From contig MFQZ01000007.1 in assembly GCA_001784435.1 (NCBI GenBank), positions 137 through 43,138 of the forward strand: 43,002 nt of DNA, given 5' to 3'. Of this stretch, positions 24,799 to 33,206 are shown one piece after another. Position 1 is the stretch's first letter; each line of letters opens with the position of its first letter. The translations under genes were made by a program, and so were the position numbers. The notes beneath the pieces were generated by a model. The model was not told the origin of the DNA and searched no databases. It saw nothing but the letters and a program-made list of their open reading frames with translations. The stretch is from Candidatus Magasanikbacteria bacterium RIFOXYC2_FULL_42_28. Its GTDB lineage: Bacteria; Patescibacteriota; Patescibacteriia; Magasanikbacterales; GWA2-37-8.

Positions 24799-25748
24799 TT
24801 CAGCAATTTGCTAATTGGTTAACATATTCACTTGGTAATCTTGACCCGGCCTCCCCGATCGGCAGTAGCGTCAATTTTTTTGTTTATGACACGATTAAAA
24901 TATATTTGTTAGTGCTATCGGTTATCACAGCCATCGCTTTTATCCGCACCTACCTGCCTCCACGCAAAATCAAAGAATTATTCGCCAAACAAAAATATGG
25001 CGCGGGTAATTTTTCAGCCGCGCTTTTGGGAGCGGTAACGCCTTTTTGCTCCTGCTCATCCATTCCGATTTTTGTCGGTTTTTTGAAAGCGGAAATACCA
25101 CTCGGAGTCGCTTTCTCTTTCATGATAACCTCGCCCTTGGTCAATGAAGTGGTTTTTGTTTTAATGGGCGGAACATTTGGCTGGAAAATCGCCACGCTTT
25201 ACGCTCTGTCCGGAATTATTTTGGGAATAATCACCGGAATGATTATGGGAAAAATGAAATTGGAAAATGAAATAATTTTAAAATTAAACGATCGCGCCGG
25301 CAAAGACTTGTCATTGGAATATTTGCCAAAAAGTTTGGAAGATAAAATTCAATATTCGTTAAAAGAAGGATTGGCCACTTTTAAAAAACTTTGGCTGGTA
25401 ATCGCTATCGGCGTAGGAATAGGCGCGGTCATTCACGGCTATGTACCAGCAGAATTTTTTAAACAATACTTAAACATCAACTCGCTCTTGGCCGTTCCTG
25501 TCGCCACTTTAATCGGCATACCAATCTATGCCAGCTGTTCCACACTCGTACCAATTGTCTTCGCGCTAACCGCCCAAGGCATCCCGCTTGGCACCGCACT
25601 GGCTTTTATGATGGCCATCGCCGCGCTCTCATTGCCGGAAGCGATTATGCTAAAAAAAGTTATGACCATGAAACTGCTGGTAATGTTCTTCGGCACCGTG
25701 GCGGTCGGTATTATGATAATCGGATATTTATTTAATTTTTTGAATTAA
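24795..25748 (+). CDS. arsP: ArsP/DUF318 family permease, likely organoarsenical efflux
   Basis: The 317-residue membrane protein has about eight segments and the family motif TPFCSCSSIPIF (82-93), with Cys85 and Cys87, plus a second-half PIYASCSTLVP. ArsP members export trivalent organoarsenicals such as methylarsenite. Coupling to arsR supports an arsenic or antimony role. Related DUF318 permeases have other substrates, so the exact ligand remains an inference. Confidence 0.87.
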   Translation: MIQQFANWLTYSLGNLDPASPIGSSVNFFVYDTIKIYLLVLSVITAIAFIRTYLPPRKIKELFAKQKYGAGNFSAALLGAVTPFCSCSSIPIFVGFLKAEIPLGVAFSFMITSPLVNEVVFVLMGGTFGWKIATLYALSGIILGIITGMIMGKMKLENEIILKLNDRAGKDLSLEYLPKSLEDKIQYSLKEGLATFKKLWLVIAIGVGIGAVIHGYVPAEFFKQYLNINSLLAVPVATLIGIPIYASCSTLVPIVFALTAQGIPLGTALAFMMAIAALSLPEAIMLKKVMTMKLLVMFFGTVAVGIMIIGYLFNFLN

Positions 25749-25771
25749 AAATCTTCCGAATGATTCTATGA

Positions 25772-25896
25772 CGCGGAGAGGATGAGCGCTTCGCTATTCG
25801 AAGTCGCTTCGCTCTCACGAAAACCTTCGGGTTTTCATGAGCTTTCCTCGACAAGAGAAAACTCCCGTTTTCTCCCTTTCCCATTCGAATCTCATA
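25772..25896 (-). repeat. repeat B, tRNA-Ser version: multi-hairpin element
   Basis: The plus-strand left end copies the tRNA-Ser 3' end (GCGGAGAGGATGAG). Three hairpins follow: CGCTC/GAGCG around CTTCG/CGAAG; CTCACGAAAACC/GGTTTTCATGAG (25814-25825 with 25830-25841); and GAGAAAAC/GTTTTCTC (25855-25862 with 25867-25874). It ends TTCGAATCTCAT, which pairs as a T-stem with ATGAG at the other end. The same architecture occurs at 41851-42036. Confidence 0.8.
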
Positions 25897-25923
25897 CGCG
25901 AGCCAAACTATTAGCTCGCTCCG

Positions 25924-26040
25924 CGGTGAGGGTGAGATTCGAACTCACGGTACCTTGCGGTACGACAGTTTTTCACCCTGCGGGTGACCACCCGAAGGGT
26001 GGCAAGACTGCTGCCTTTCAGCCCAAGGATGACCCGCCTC
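25924..26040 (-). pseudogene. degenerate tRNA-Ser copy with hairpins in the anticodon loop
   Basis: The 3' half (discriminator, acceptor 3' strand, T-arm, variable arm, anticodon stem) is nearly identical to tRNA-Ser(UGA). A 29-nt pair of hairpins, CCACCC-ttc-GGGTGG and CACCC-gca-GGGTG, interrupts the anticodon. The 5' half is replaced by unrelated sequence with a CCGCCCGAGGCGG palindrome, so no acceptor stem forms. It cannot be a working tRNA. Confidence 0.8.
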
Positions 26041-26074
26041 GGGCGGAAAACCATCTATATAAATTAATCCTGAG

Positions 26075-26159
26075 CGGAGAGGGTGAGATTCGAACTCACG
26101 GTACCTTGCGGTACGACAGTTTTCAAGACTGTTGCCTTAAACCACTCGGCCACCTCTCC
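26075..26159 (-). tRNA. tRNA-Ser(UGA)
   Basis: Acceptor GGAGAGG/CCTCTCC with discriminator G, anticodon stem ACAGT/ACTGT and loop CTTGAAA giving TGA, long variable arm CGTACCGCAAGGTACCG. CCA is not encoded. Confidence 0.95.
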
Positions 26160-26207
26160 ATATTTGCAAAGGGGATTTTACTACAAAACCTTAAAAAAAT
26201 CAACTAT

Positions 26208-26957
26208 TTAATCCCTGCGCTTAGCCACGCGCGTTATCTGCCACAATGTTTCAAATAAATTATTTTGCGTAGCGAAAAACTCCTGCGATTCAATTATCAT
26301 CCCAAAATTTTCCTGTTGCGTGCCAATCAAACCAACTTTATTATCATACAAATAAATCGTCATGGGAAAAACCATCCCCTCCGGCGCGTAATGCAACTCG
26401 CGATTTTCGCTCTTGCTAAACGGCCAGGACTCTTCCACTTCTTTGACGGCCGAACGAATAACTTCTAATTTTATTCCCGCCCCGATACGGCGCTTCACAT
26501 AATCATCCATATATTTTTTGCCGGGCATTTCATATAAATCACGCATCGATAAAATTCCGCGCAATAATTTATTTTTTACGGTCAAAGTATCTTCAAAAAC
26601 TGTCTTCACCCCTTCCACTCCTTCATAAAATTTCACTTTTGGCTTGTCACCCACCAAATTAGTAAGTAAATCCAATTCCGGCAAAATTTTTTCCAACCGG
26701 CGTTCTTTTTCTTGTATCAATACTTTTAATTTTGTTGGCGACTCGGCGGTATAAATCCGCGTTCTAACTTTTGTCATAAAAGAAATCAAACCCAAACCAA
26801 CTAACTGCTGTAAAATTTCGTGAGTGGTGGTGCGCGGCAACTGGGCGCGCTTGGCAATATCGGCAGCCGTGGCCGGGCCTGCTTCCAAAGCGGACAAATA
26901 AACCACACCTTTATTTCTAGGCAAACCCAAATCCTTTAAGACAGATTCAATTGACAT
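26208..26957 (-). CDS. TrmB-family transcriptional regulator
   Basis: The 249-residue protein has an N-terminal winged helix (residues about 5-75, with ATAADIAKRAQLPRTTTHEILQQLVGLGLI), a short coiled coil (KVLIQEKERRLEKILPELD) and a C-terminal sensor domain with VKFYEGVEGVKTVFEDTL, as in TrmB/TrmBL1 regulators that sense sugars. The ligand is unknown. It is divergent from the radical SAM gene and has a palindrome over its own start region, so autoregulation and control of the neighbour are plausible. Confidence 0.82.
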   Translation of the reverse strand: MSIESVLKDLGLPRNKGVVYLSALEAGPATAADIAKRAQLPRTTTHEILQQLVGLGLISFMTKVRTRIYTAESPTKLKVLIQEKERRLEKILPELDLLTNLVGDKPKVKFYEGVEGVKTVFEDTLTVKNKLLRGILSMRDLYEMPGKKYMDDYVKRRIGAGIKLEVIRSAVKEVEESWPFSKSENRELHYAPEGMVFPMTIYLYDNKVGLIGTQQENFGMIIESQEFFATQNNLFETLWQITRVAKRRD

Positions 26958-26979
26958 ATTTTATTAATTATTAGAAGTT

Positions 26980-27034
26980 TGTCGGCTATTTCCGACAACA
27001 AATATAGTATAACATATTGGCTAAAATAAGTCAA
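26980..27034 (-). promoter_or_regulatory. promoter and operator of the TrmB-family gene
   Basis: TTGACT (27034-27029), 17 nt, TATACT (27011-27006) with extended TGT. The inverted repeat TGTCGG-ctattt-CCGACA (26980-26997) lies just downstream, a repressor-like position. Confidence 0.7.
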
Positions 27035-27081
27035 ATTTATTAAAATACGGTGTAAAATTTTATAATTATTAACGGATAATA

Positions 27082-27172
27082 TTGACGAATGTAAAGAAAA
27101 GTGATAAAATGACATGTTTAGAATAAGAAACTAAACACTTGTTCTTTTCAACCAACAACTAACAACAGGAGG
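27082..27172 (+). promoter_or_regulatory. radical SAM gene promoter, 5' hairpin and strong RBS
   Basis: TTGACG (27082-27087), 17 nt, TAAAAT (27105-27110) with extended TGA. Near the predicted 5' end is GTTTAG-aataagaaa-CTAAAC (27116-27136), and AGGAGG sits at 27167-27172, 5 nt before the ATG. Such a perfect ribosome-binding site is unusual for this window. Confidence 0.7.
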
Positions 27173-27177
27173 CCAAA

Positions 27178-28185
27178 ATGGCTATGTTCAAATCACCTAC
27201 TGTGATGGTCGGATCGCCAGAGTATCATGAATTGACTGGGGTCAAAAGTGATCTGATCTACTTAATGATGAATTTCCCAACCTCATGTTCGTTGCGCTGT
27301 CGGAAATGCGCACTCGCTGGAAAAGGTCGCGAAATGGGTGAGACACTCTCTGGGGAAGAGCGTGTGATGATCATCAAGAAGGCAGTGGAGGCAGGTTGTC
27401 GAACGATGGCCGTGATCGGAGAGGGAGAGCCCACCGAAAACTTCGGCGTCATGGCCGAAGGGATCAACGCGGCTCACGAAGCGGGGATGACAACCATCAT
27501 GTTCACTACGGGCATCGCGCTTGATCGTGAACAGGCAAATTTCTACTGCGACCACGGTGTATCACTATACATCTCGCTGGATTCTCTCCAGCCCCGGGTG
27601 TACCAATACCTCACCGGCAACGGCAACCTCGATCGCGTGCTCACCAACCTCACTGTTCTACGGGCGGTGTATGCCGCTCACCCCTCCCAGCCCATTGCCG
27701 GTAGACGGTTGGTCCGACTCGGAATCAATACGACCGTGTCCGAGAAAAACATCACCGAACTTCCCGCGATTCGCGCCTTTGCCAACGAGGACATACAAGT
27801 CGTCGTTAATCCGCCCATGCGGCGGGGACGACTGACGGGGACAAAGCAGTGGAATCGATTCGTGGCTGACAATGACGAGCAGGAGCGACTCACCGAAGCG
27901 GCGCGAATGGCGAGCGACACTGGCGGCCACACGTCCGTGGCCAATGGTGTTTGTAGTTATTTCGCGCACGGGGTGAGCGTGGACGTAGATGGAGCGTTCG
28001 TCACCTGCGGCTACGCGGGCGAGACGGGGGCCAAGCTCCCGAACGCCACCACGGCCACGGCCGACTACTTCCGCGCGGTCAACGCTCGGATTCGTGCGAC
28101 CTACACCGCCCTCACCGACTACCTCGGCCACGCGCCGTCGTGTCCGGTGCGCGACGGATACGACGACCTCGTCCGCCTCCTGTGA
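27178..28185 (+). CDS. Radical SAM protein with SPASM-like C-terminal cysteines
   Basis: The 335-residue protein has the [4Fe-4S] motif C37-x3-C41-x2-C44, a GEGEPTE motif near 81-87 for SAM binding, and a C-terminal NGVCSYFAHG, VTCGYAGE and APSCPV that could ligate an auxiliary cluster, as in SPASM/twitch maturases. Substrate is unknown; no precursor peptide is evident. GC content rises towards the 3' end and codon choice (CTC, ACC, GAC, CGC) differs sharply from neighbours, suggesting transfer. It has its own promoter, consensus RBS and terminator. Confidence 0.88.
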   Translation: MAMFKSPTVMVGSPEYHELTGVKSDLIYLMMNFPTSCSLRCRKCALAGKGREMGETLSGEERVMIIKKAVEAGCRTMAVIGEGEPTENFGVMAEGINAAHEAGMTTIMFTTGIALDREQANFYCDHGVSLYISLDSLQPRVYQYLTGNGNLDRVLTNLTVLRAVYAAHPSQPIAGRRLVRLGINTTVSEKNITELPAIRAFANEDIQVVVNPPMRRGRLTGTKQWNRFVADNDEQERLTEAARMASDTGGHTSVANGVCSYFAHGVSVDVDGAFVTCGYAGETGAKLPNATTATADYFRAVNARIRATYTALTDYLGHAPSCPVRDGYDDLVRLL

Positions 28186-28243
28186 GTTGTAAGTGCGCCC
28201 GACACTTTCCAAACGGGCATCTCACCTTGTGCACAAACGAGAC

Positions 28244-28276
28244 AAAAAACCGAACCAGCAATGGAACGGTTTTTTG
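28244..28276 (+). terminator. terminator of the radical SAM gene
   Basis: AAAAAACCG and CGGTTTTTT form a 9-bp stem around a 14-nt loop, with T's forming the 3' arm. Confidence 0.8.
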
Positions 28277-28287
28277 TTTGCCACGCA

Positions 28288-28324
28288 ACCACCCCCTCGC
28301 CCCCTCCTTAAAAAGGAGGGGGGA
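28288..28324. repeat. GGAGGGGG palindromic repeat, intergenic copy
   Basis: AACCACCCCCTCGCCCCCTC followed by CTT/AAG and GGAGGGGG forms a hairpin. A near-identical copy lies in frame inside the next gene at 29095-29132. Confidence 0.85.
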
Positions 28325-28335
28325 TAACAGTAAAA

Positions 28336-31227
28336 TTACATCTTAAAAAATTTCTTTAAAACTACCACAACTTTCTCTCGCTCCCGCAACACCCAACCCA
28401 AACCAATCGCTCCCACCGCACCCAAAACCATATAAATATACGACTTCCCACCACTACTCGCTGTAATTTTCACCCCTTTTACCTCTGGTGCCACACCAAC
28501 CACCTTAATATCATCCGAACCGCGCGGCCAAATTTGAAAATCACCTTTGACATTTTCCAACACTCCAACTATTTCCACTTTATCACCCTCTTTAATTAAT
28601 GCCTTGTCAATTTTCGCGCCGGTTTTTAAAAATATCATTACCTCGCCCGCGCCATTGTCGACATACATATAATTGGATTTTATTTCGGTAATGTCGCCGG
28701 TAATTTTGACTAAACCGCCGAACAAACTTTCGTCTAATTCGTCCAAACCAATTTCAATCGGCATAATTATTTTATCCGCACTGATAACTTTAATATCTTT
28801 CGCACTTCCAGCTCGCACGCGTTTTTGTCCGCTGGCTTCGGATGTCAAACCCGATACTTCTATTTCATCACCCACTTTCAATTCGGGAAAATCTTTTTTA
28901 TTTTGGTAAATTTGAATACCGCCACCCTCGGGAGCGGAAATATAAAAATACTGGCTCCCAAAAATTCCAGGTAATGCCAAGACCACGCCCCGAACTTTTA
29001 CTTTAGCATCTTTGGGTTTGGCGCGGGCGTCGGTTATTGAGTTAGGGGCGAAATAGGCGGCGGTTTTTGCTGTTTTGGTAACGCTGGCGATTTTAACCAC
29101 CCCCTCGCCCCCTCCTTGTAAAGGAGGGGGAAATGACGCGATCACGCCCGGTGAGGGTGCCACCCACTGCCAAATATTTTTTCCTAAACTAAAACTTTTT
29201 CCGGAAATTGCTTTGTCGTATTTTATAAAATCAACTGTGTCACCCGCGGGTGTTAACAAACTTACTTTGCCACCACTATTATTTAACGCAATTTTTGTAG
29301 CCGCGCGATAAAATACCAACGACGTTTGCGGTGCAATATTTGTTTTAACGGGAATTTCAAAAGATTTCGTATCAACCCGCAAAATCCAATTAGCCAAACT
29401 AACCGTCGACGAACCAAAATTAAACAATTCAACATATTCTGTGTCATCGGTTCCGTCCGGATTTGGTAAAATTTCCGTAATACCAACTAACGCATTTTGG
29501 ACAGATAAACCAACGCCAATTTTTACTGATAATTTTTTCATACCACTTGTGCCGGCCGTACTACTGGCGTTTAAAACAACTTCAAAAATTCCCGAGGTGG
29601 TAAATTTATATTCCGCCGTTGGCCCGACAAATTCCGTCCCACTCGCAAATTTCCATAAATAATTTAACTGCCCACCGCGCGGATCAACTGAACCGACAGC
29701 GGAAAATTTCAAAACTTCATCCGGCTCACCAGAATCCGGCGCGACAATTTTCCAAATTATGCCAACGGCATCTTGCTCTTCAATAATATTTTTCGCGCCC
29801 GGAGTCAAAATTGTGCTCCAAAACCAGCCGTTCACGGTACGGTTATAACCGGCATTAGTTTGCGCGCTTTCATACGAAATTTTATCCGCCTCGCGCCCCC
29901 ACGCGTCCGTGAGAACCACACTTTCCGGCGTGGTATTATTCAAAGCGATTCCGGTGTCAGGTCGTTTTAAAATTAAATACCCGCCCGCCGGAATATTGCT
30001 GGATAAACTAAAACTTTTTTCATTATCTTTAATTTTCCACCCGCCCAAATCCACCGCGCTCGTACCAAAATTATACAGCTCAATAAATTCATCATCGTTG
30101 TCGGATCCGGCCGGATCGGGAAAAATTTCGTTTAGCAAAATTGTGGTGGTGGCCGGAGCGGTAGAAGTGGGCGCGACTGCCGGTGGCGGAGCATAAGACG
30201 AACCACCACCTCCGCCAGCTGGTGGCGGTGGCGTCGGCCGAGCGACAATATTATTAGCTCCACCCAAAGTAATCGCGATCGTAATTTGCCAACTGCCCGC
30301 GCCATCAACCGAACGCGCTACACTTTCAGCATCACTCGGTACATTTGAACCAGAGTATTCAACTTGATCAACTTCCTCGCCCAATGGATTTTTTAAAATA
30401 ACTGTATCACCCGGATTGTTCAATAAGCTGCGTGTTCCCAAATCAACTACTAAATAACCATTACCAACGATAATTCCAAAAATACCAACTTCCGGTTTAC
30501 AATATTGGGTAGAAGTAGCATGGATTGTCGATGTCAAATGGCTATCGCAAATAAATCCTCCTGATAAATCATAGGTCGTGGTAGATAAATTATATAATTC
30601 CACTTTTTCATTGACGTTATCTGGTGGCGCAGAAAAAATTTCATTTAATTTTAAATTTTGCCAAAAAGAATAATCAACAAGTATTAAATCTAACGTCGTC
30701 GTTGGTGTCGATGTTGATGATTCAATTACTGTATCTGTCGTTGTAGTAACAGTTGTAGTTGAAATATTTGTAGTCGTAACAAACGAATCATACACATGCG
30801 TACACCAGCTTGACCTCGGCCCATAAGAATAGCAATCAAATATATTTTCAAATAAATACACATCACTTGAAGAACATTTTTTACCCGTACTTGCCGGACT
30901 CAACAATAGACAGTCGCCACTACTATCAGAATTTAAACGATCGCCCAAACCAATGATTACCTCCCCCATTGATTCGATAGTCGTTGACACTGGACTAGTA
31001 TCAATCACGCTAGTCGCATCAAAAAAATCCAACCCACTAATATCCACGCACTGCGCGCTTACATTACGCAAAGTAGCCCAATCTAAAATTGTCGAAGAGT
31101 ACGACACTTCACCAAACTCCAAATCACCTACTTGAGCGGGATTACACACCTCTGCCCCCGCCGGCAAAATTTGCCAAAATAAAAAACCGATTAAAAAACC
31201 GGTTACCAAAAAAATCCTCCTATACAT
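28336..31227 (-). CDS. Large surface protein with lamin-tail (LTD), PKD-like and OB-fold domains
   Basis: The 963-residue protein has a signal peptide (about 1-26), a Thr/Ser-rich stretch, and three LTD modules (starts near LNEIFSAPP, LLNEIFPDPAGSDNDDEF and ITEILPNPDGTDD), which are beta-sandwich adhesive modules common in CPR surface proteins. A PKD-like domain follows the second LTD, and an OB-fold-like region (VRGVVLALPGIFGSQYFYIS) lies near 750-900. A C-terminal membrane anchor (YIYMVLGAVGAIGLGWVL) and basic tail end it. Probably exposed on the envelope. A palindromic repeat is inserted in frame at 29095-29132. Confidence 0.82.
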   Translation of the reverse strand: MYRRIFLVTGFLIGFLFWQILPAGAEVCNPAQVGDLEFGEVSYSSTILDWATLRNVSAQCVDISGLDFFDATSVIDTSPVSTTIESMGEVIIGLGDRLNSDSSGDCLLLSPASTGKKCSSSDVYLFENIFDCYSYGPRSSWCTHVYDSFVTTTNISTTTVTTTTDTVIESSTSTPTTTLDLILVDYSFWQNLKLNEIFSAPPDNVNEKVELYNLSTTTYDLSGGFICDSHLTSTIHATSTQYCKPEVGIFGIIVGNGYLVVDLGTRSLLNNPGDTVILKNPLGEEVDQVEYSGSNVPSDAESVARSVDGAGSWQITIAITLGGANNIVARPTPPPPAGGGGGSSYAPPPAVAPTSTAPATTTILLNEIFPDPAGSDNDDEFIELYNFGTSAVDLGGWKIKDNEKSFSLSSNIPAGGYLILKRPDTGIALNNTTPESVVLTDAWGREADKISYESAQTNAGYNRTVNGWFWSTILTPGAKNIIEEQDAVGIIWKIVAPDSGEPDEVLKFSAVGSVDPRGGQLNYLWKFASGTEFVGPTAEYKFTTSGIFEVVLNASSTAGTSGMKKLSVKIGVGLSVQNALVGITEILPNPDGTDDTEYVELFNFGSSTVSLANWILRVDTKSFEIPVKTNIAPQTSLVFYRAATKIALNNSGGKVSLLTPAGDTVDFIKYDKAISGKSFSLGKNIWQWVAPSPGVIASFPPPLQGGGEGVVKIASVTKTAKTAAYFAPNSITDARAKPKDAKVKVRGVVLALPGIFGSQYFYISAPEGGGIQIYQNKKDFPELKVGDEIEVSGLTSEASGQKRVRAGSAKDIKVISADKIIMPIEIGLDELDESLFGGLVKITGDITEIKSNYMYVDNGAGEVMIFLKTGAKIDKALIKEGDKVEIVGVLENVKGDFQIWPRGSDDIKVVGVAPEVKGVKITASSGGKSYIYMVLGAVGAIGLGWVLREREKVVVVLKKFFKM
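29095..29132. repeat. GGAGGGGG palindromic repeat, in-frame copy
   Basis: It matches the repeat at 28288-28324 except in the loop. It is read as FPPPLQGGGEGVV within the LTD protein, between the third LTD module and the OB-fold-like region, where a linker would tolerate it. Confidence 0.85.
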
Positions 31228-31252
31228 ATTCCCTCCTTGTTAAAAATAAAAT

Positions 31253-33034
31253 TTAAAAATTTATCCAAATTTCCACCGCGTCATCGTGTTCGGACAACCC
31301 GGACGGATTATCTTTTTTCAAAATCAACGCTCCGCGATTATATGGTTCATTTGGTATGGCAAATTCTATTGTCGCCGTAAATGGCACAAAATCTTCCGTC
31401 ATCCACTCGCCTGACGCCGTGGCAAAACTTTCGGCAATAATTTTTCCATCCCAATCCACCAAAATCACCGGGAAACTACCTTCAAAAAACCAGGTGCCAC
31501 GCGCCGAACCGGAAATTGTCAGCGGACTGGTAATATTTTGACCGGTTTGAAAATTTTCCAATTTAATAATTTCGCCTTGATCGCTTTTAAAATTTTCCAA
31601 ACTCTGTTCAGCCGAAACAACTATCTCAGCCGGCGATTTTTTCAACCATCCCATCTTATCCGCCAACACCAAAGAACTAAAAAATCCAAAAAACGCGAAA
31701 ATTAAAATAATCACCACCTTGCGCCACACGGCCGGCCGAAATGGCTTGGCCAATTGCGTATGATTTAGCCAAAATACCAAACCCGTATGCACAAACATCG
31801 CCACCGCGTTTAACACCGCGCCTAACACAATTAAAGTTTTCGGCTCGTGCAACCCGCTCAAAAGCAGTACACACCCAAACCCAATTTGCGCCCACAAAAA
31901 TATATAATAAATTTTACTTAAATTAATATGACCCTCCACATCATTGCCGAGTTTTTTAATGGCCGCGTTTTCCGCCATTATGCGCGAAGTGGAATCCATC
32001 ACGCCCAGTTGGGTTTGAAACAACATCACCACCACCGCCACCAAAAACGCGACACCCAGCGCCCCTCCCACTCGTCCGCCGATCATCGCGCCTTCACTAA
32101 TGACAAAATTTATTCCTTCAGTGTTGCCGGCTAAACCATAGGCCGTGGTGTAGGACAAAAGCATCAGCAACATCATACTCACAGAACCAATAAACCAAAA
32201 TACGAGCAGATGTTCGCGGTTAATCAAACGCCACCAAGATTTAAAAGTGGCAACATTTTCCGGTGTGGCCTCGCAGGAAATTCCACTTAATTTTATTTTT
32301 TGCGTTGCCCCACTTTTAAATAATCCGGCAATTCGCTCACTATATTTCCCCATGCCATATCCTTTTTCTTTCACATAAATTGATTGCGTCAAATTTAAAT
32401 TTCCACCCGCGCCCGAATACGCGAACGCGGCGAAAAACGCGGCCAAACTAATGCCGGCCGGTAAAAAACTAAACCCTTCACCGCGACCAATTAAGCCATT
32501 AAACAATGCCGTCCAATCACTGCCATCACTTAAAAACAAAGCCAATAAAAAAATAAATGGCACGCCGATTAATAAAATTGTTTTGGTGATTTTTTCCATC
32601 ATGCCATAAACCGTCTGGCCGGAAGATAAAATCAAACCAATCAAAATTAAAAATCCCACCGCAATATATTGAAATCCGCCCACTCCCAAAACCGAAGCCG
32701 CCACTTTGGCCGACGCCGCGATGATCCCTGGCAAACCAAACCCGATAAAAGTAGAAAAAATAAACCAATACGCCGCCCCACGCCAAATTTTATTTATCCC
32801 CACAAAAACGCTCTCGCCTTTTAAAAGCGCGTAGCGTTCAATTTCCATATTAATAAAAAATTGGAAGGTTATTCCGACTATCGCGCCCCAAGCAATTCCT
32901 AAACCATAATTAGACACCAGATACGGCCATAAAATCACTTCGCCCGAACCAAGCCCGAGCGCGAGGATTATAAAACTCGGGCCGATTAGTTTTTTTAAGG
33001 GTGGTGGAGGTGGAAAGGGTTGGTTGTTGGACAT
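31253..33034 (-). CDS. Nramp-superfamily transporter with C-terminal Gmad2-like domain
   Basis: The 593-residue protein has about eleven membrane segments of the Nramp (LeuT) fold, then an outer C-terminal Gmad2/immunoglobulin-like domain (about 495-593, with WFFEGSFPVILVD, WMTEDFVPF and LKKDNPSGLSEHDDA). Canonical Nramp metal residues are missing: the TM1 DPGN becomes GLGSGE (27-32), and the TM6 MPH region reads AYSGAGGNLN (205-214). Divalent metal transport is therefore doubtful; another cation or solute is possible. The fusion implies contact with the cell wall or outer surface. Confidence 0.8.
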   Translation of the reverse strand: MSNNQPFPPPPPLKKLIGPSFIILALGLGSGEVILWPYLVSNYGLGIAWGAIVGITFQFFINMEIERYALLKGESVFVGINKIWRGAAYWFIFSTFIGFGLPGIIAASAKVAASVLGVGGFQYIAVGFLILIGLILSSGQTVYGMMEKITKTILLIGVPFIFLLALFLSDGSDWTALFNGLIGRGEGFSFLPAGISLAAFFAAFAYSGAGGNLNLTQSIYVKEKGYGMGKYSERIAGLFKSGATQKIKLSGISCEATPENVATFKSWWRLINREHLLVFWFIGSVSMMLLMLLSYTTAYGLAGNTEGINFVISEGAMIGGRVGGALGVAFLVAVVVMLFQTQLGVMDSTSRIMAENAAIKKLGNDVEGHINLSKIYYIFLWAQIGFGCVLLLSGLHEPKTLIVLGAVLNAVAMFVHTGLVFWLNHTQLAKPFRPAVWRKVVIILIFAFFGFFSSLVLADKMGWLKKSPAEIVVSAEQSLENFKSDQGEIIKLENFQTGQNITSPLTISGSARGTWFFEGSFPVILVDWDGKIIAESFATASGEWMTEDFVPFTATIEFAIPNEPYNRGALILKKDNPSGLSEHDDAVEIWINF

Positions 33035-33061
33035 AATTATATAAATTACGTTAATGTAAAT

Positions 33062-33105
33062 ATTATAGCATAATACTTGACAAAACCCAAAAAATATGCT
33101 ATAAT
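33062..33105. promoter_or_regulatory. divergent promoters of the Nramp-like and BipA genes
   Basis: Plus: TTGACA (33077-33082), 17 nt, TATAAT (33100-33105), for bipA. Minus: TATAAT (33067-33062) with extended TGC, for the Nramp-like gene. The two -10 elements lie in an inverted repeat, ATTATAGCATA and TATGCTATAAT. Confidence 0.75.
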
Positions 33106-33119
33106 GACGCTAATCTTAC

Positions 33120-33189
33120 AATCCCTGCGGGGATTTTTAATTTAAGAAAGAGATTCCTCGTCGCCTCTTAAAGGCTCGCTCGGAATGAC
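33120..33189 (+). promoter_or_regulatory. bipA leader: terminator-like hairpin and palindromic repeat
   Basis: AATCCC-tgcg-GGGATT followed by T's (33120-33138) lies between promoter and gene, so it could attenuate. Next, 33152-33189 reads GATTCCTCG...CGGAATGAC around GCCT/AGGC, a dispersed-repeat type I have seen in many bacteria. Confidence 0.5.
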
Positions 33190-33206
33190 AACGACACAAA
33201 TTTTAT

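Noticed and set aside
25924-26040. An intron-containing tRNA-Ser
   Set aside because: The anticodon insert has no group I features and the 5' half cannot form an acceptor stem, so it is a degenerate copy.
27114-27134. Six-codon upstream ORF before the radical SAM gene
   Set aside because: Its ATG lies only 4 nt after the -10, so it is probably not in the transcript.
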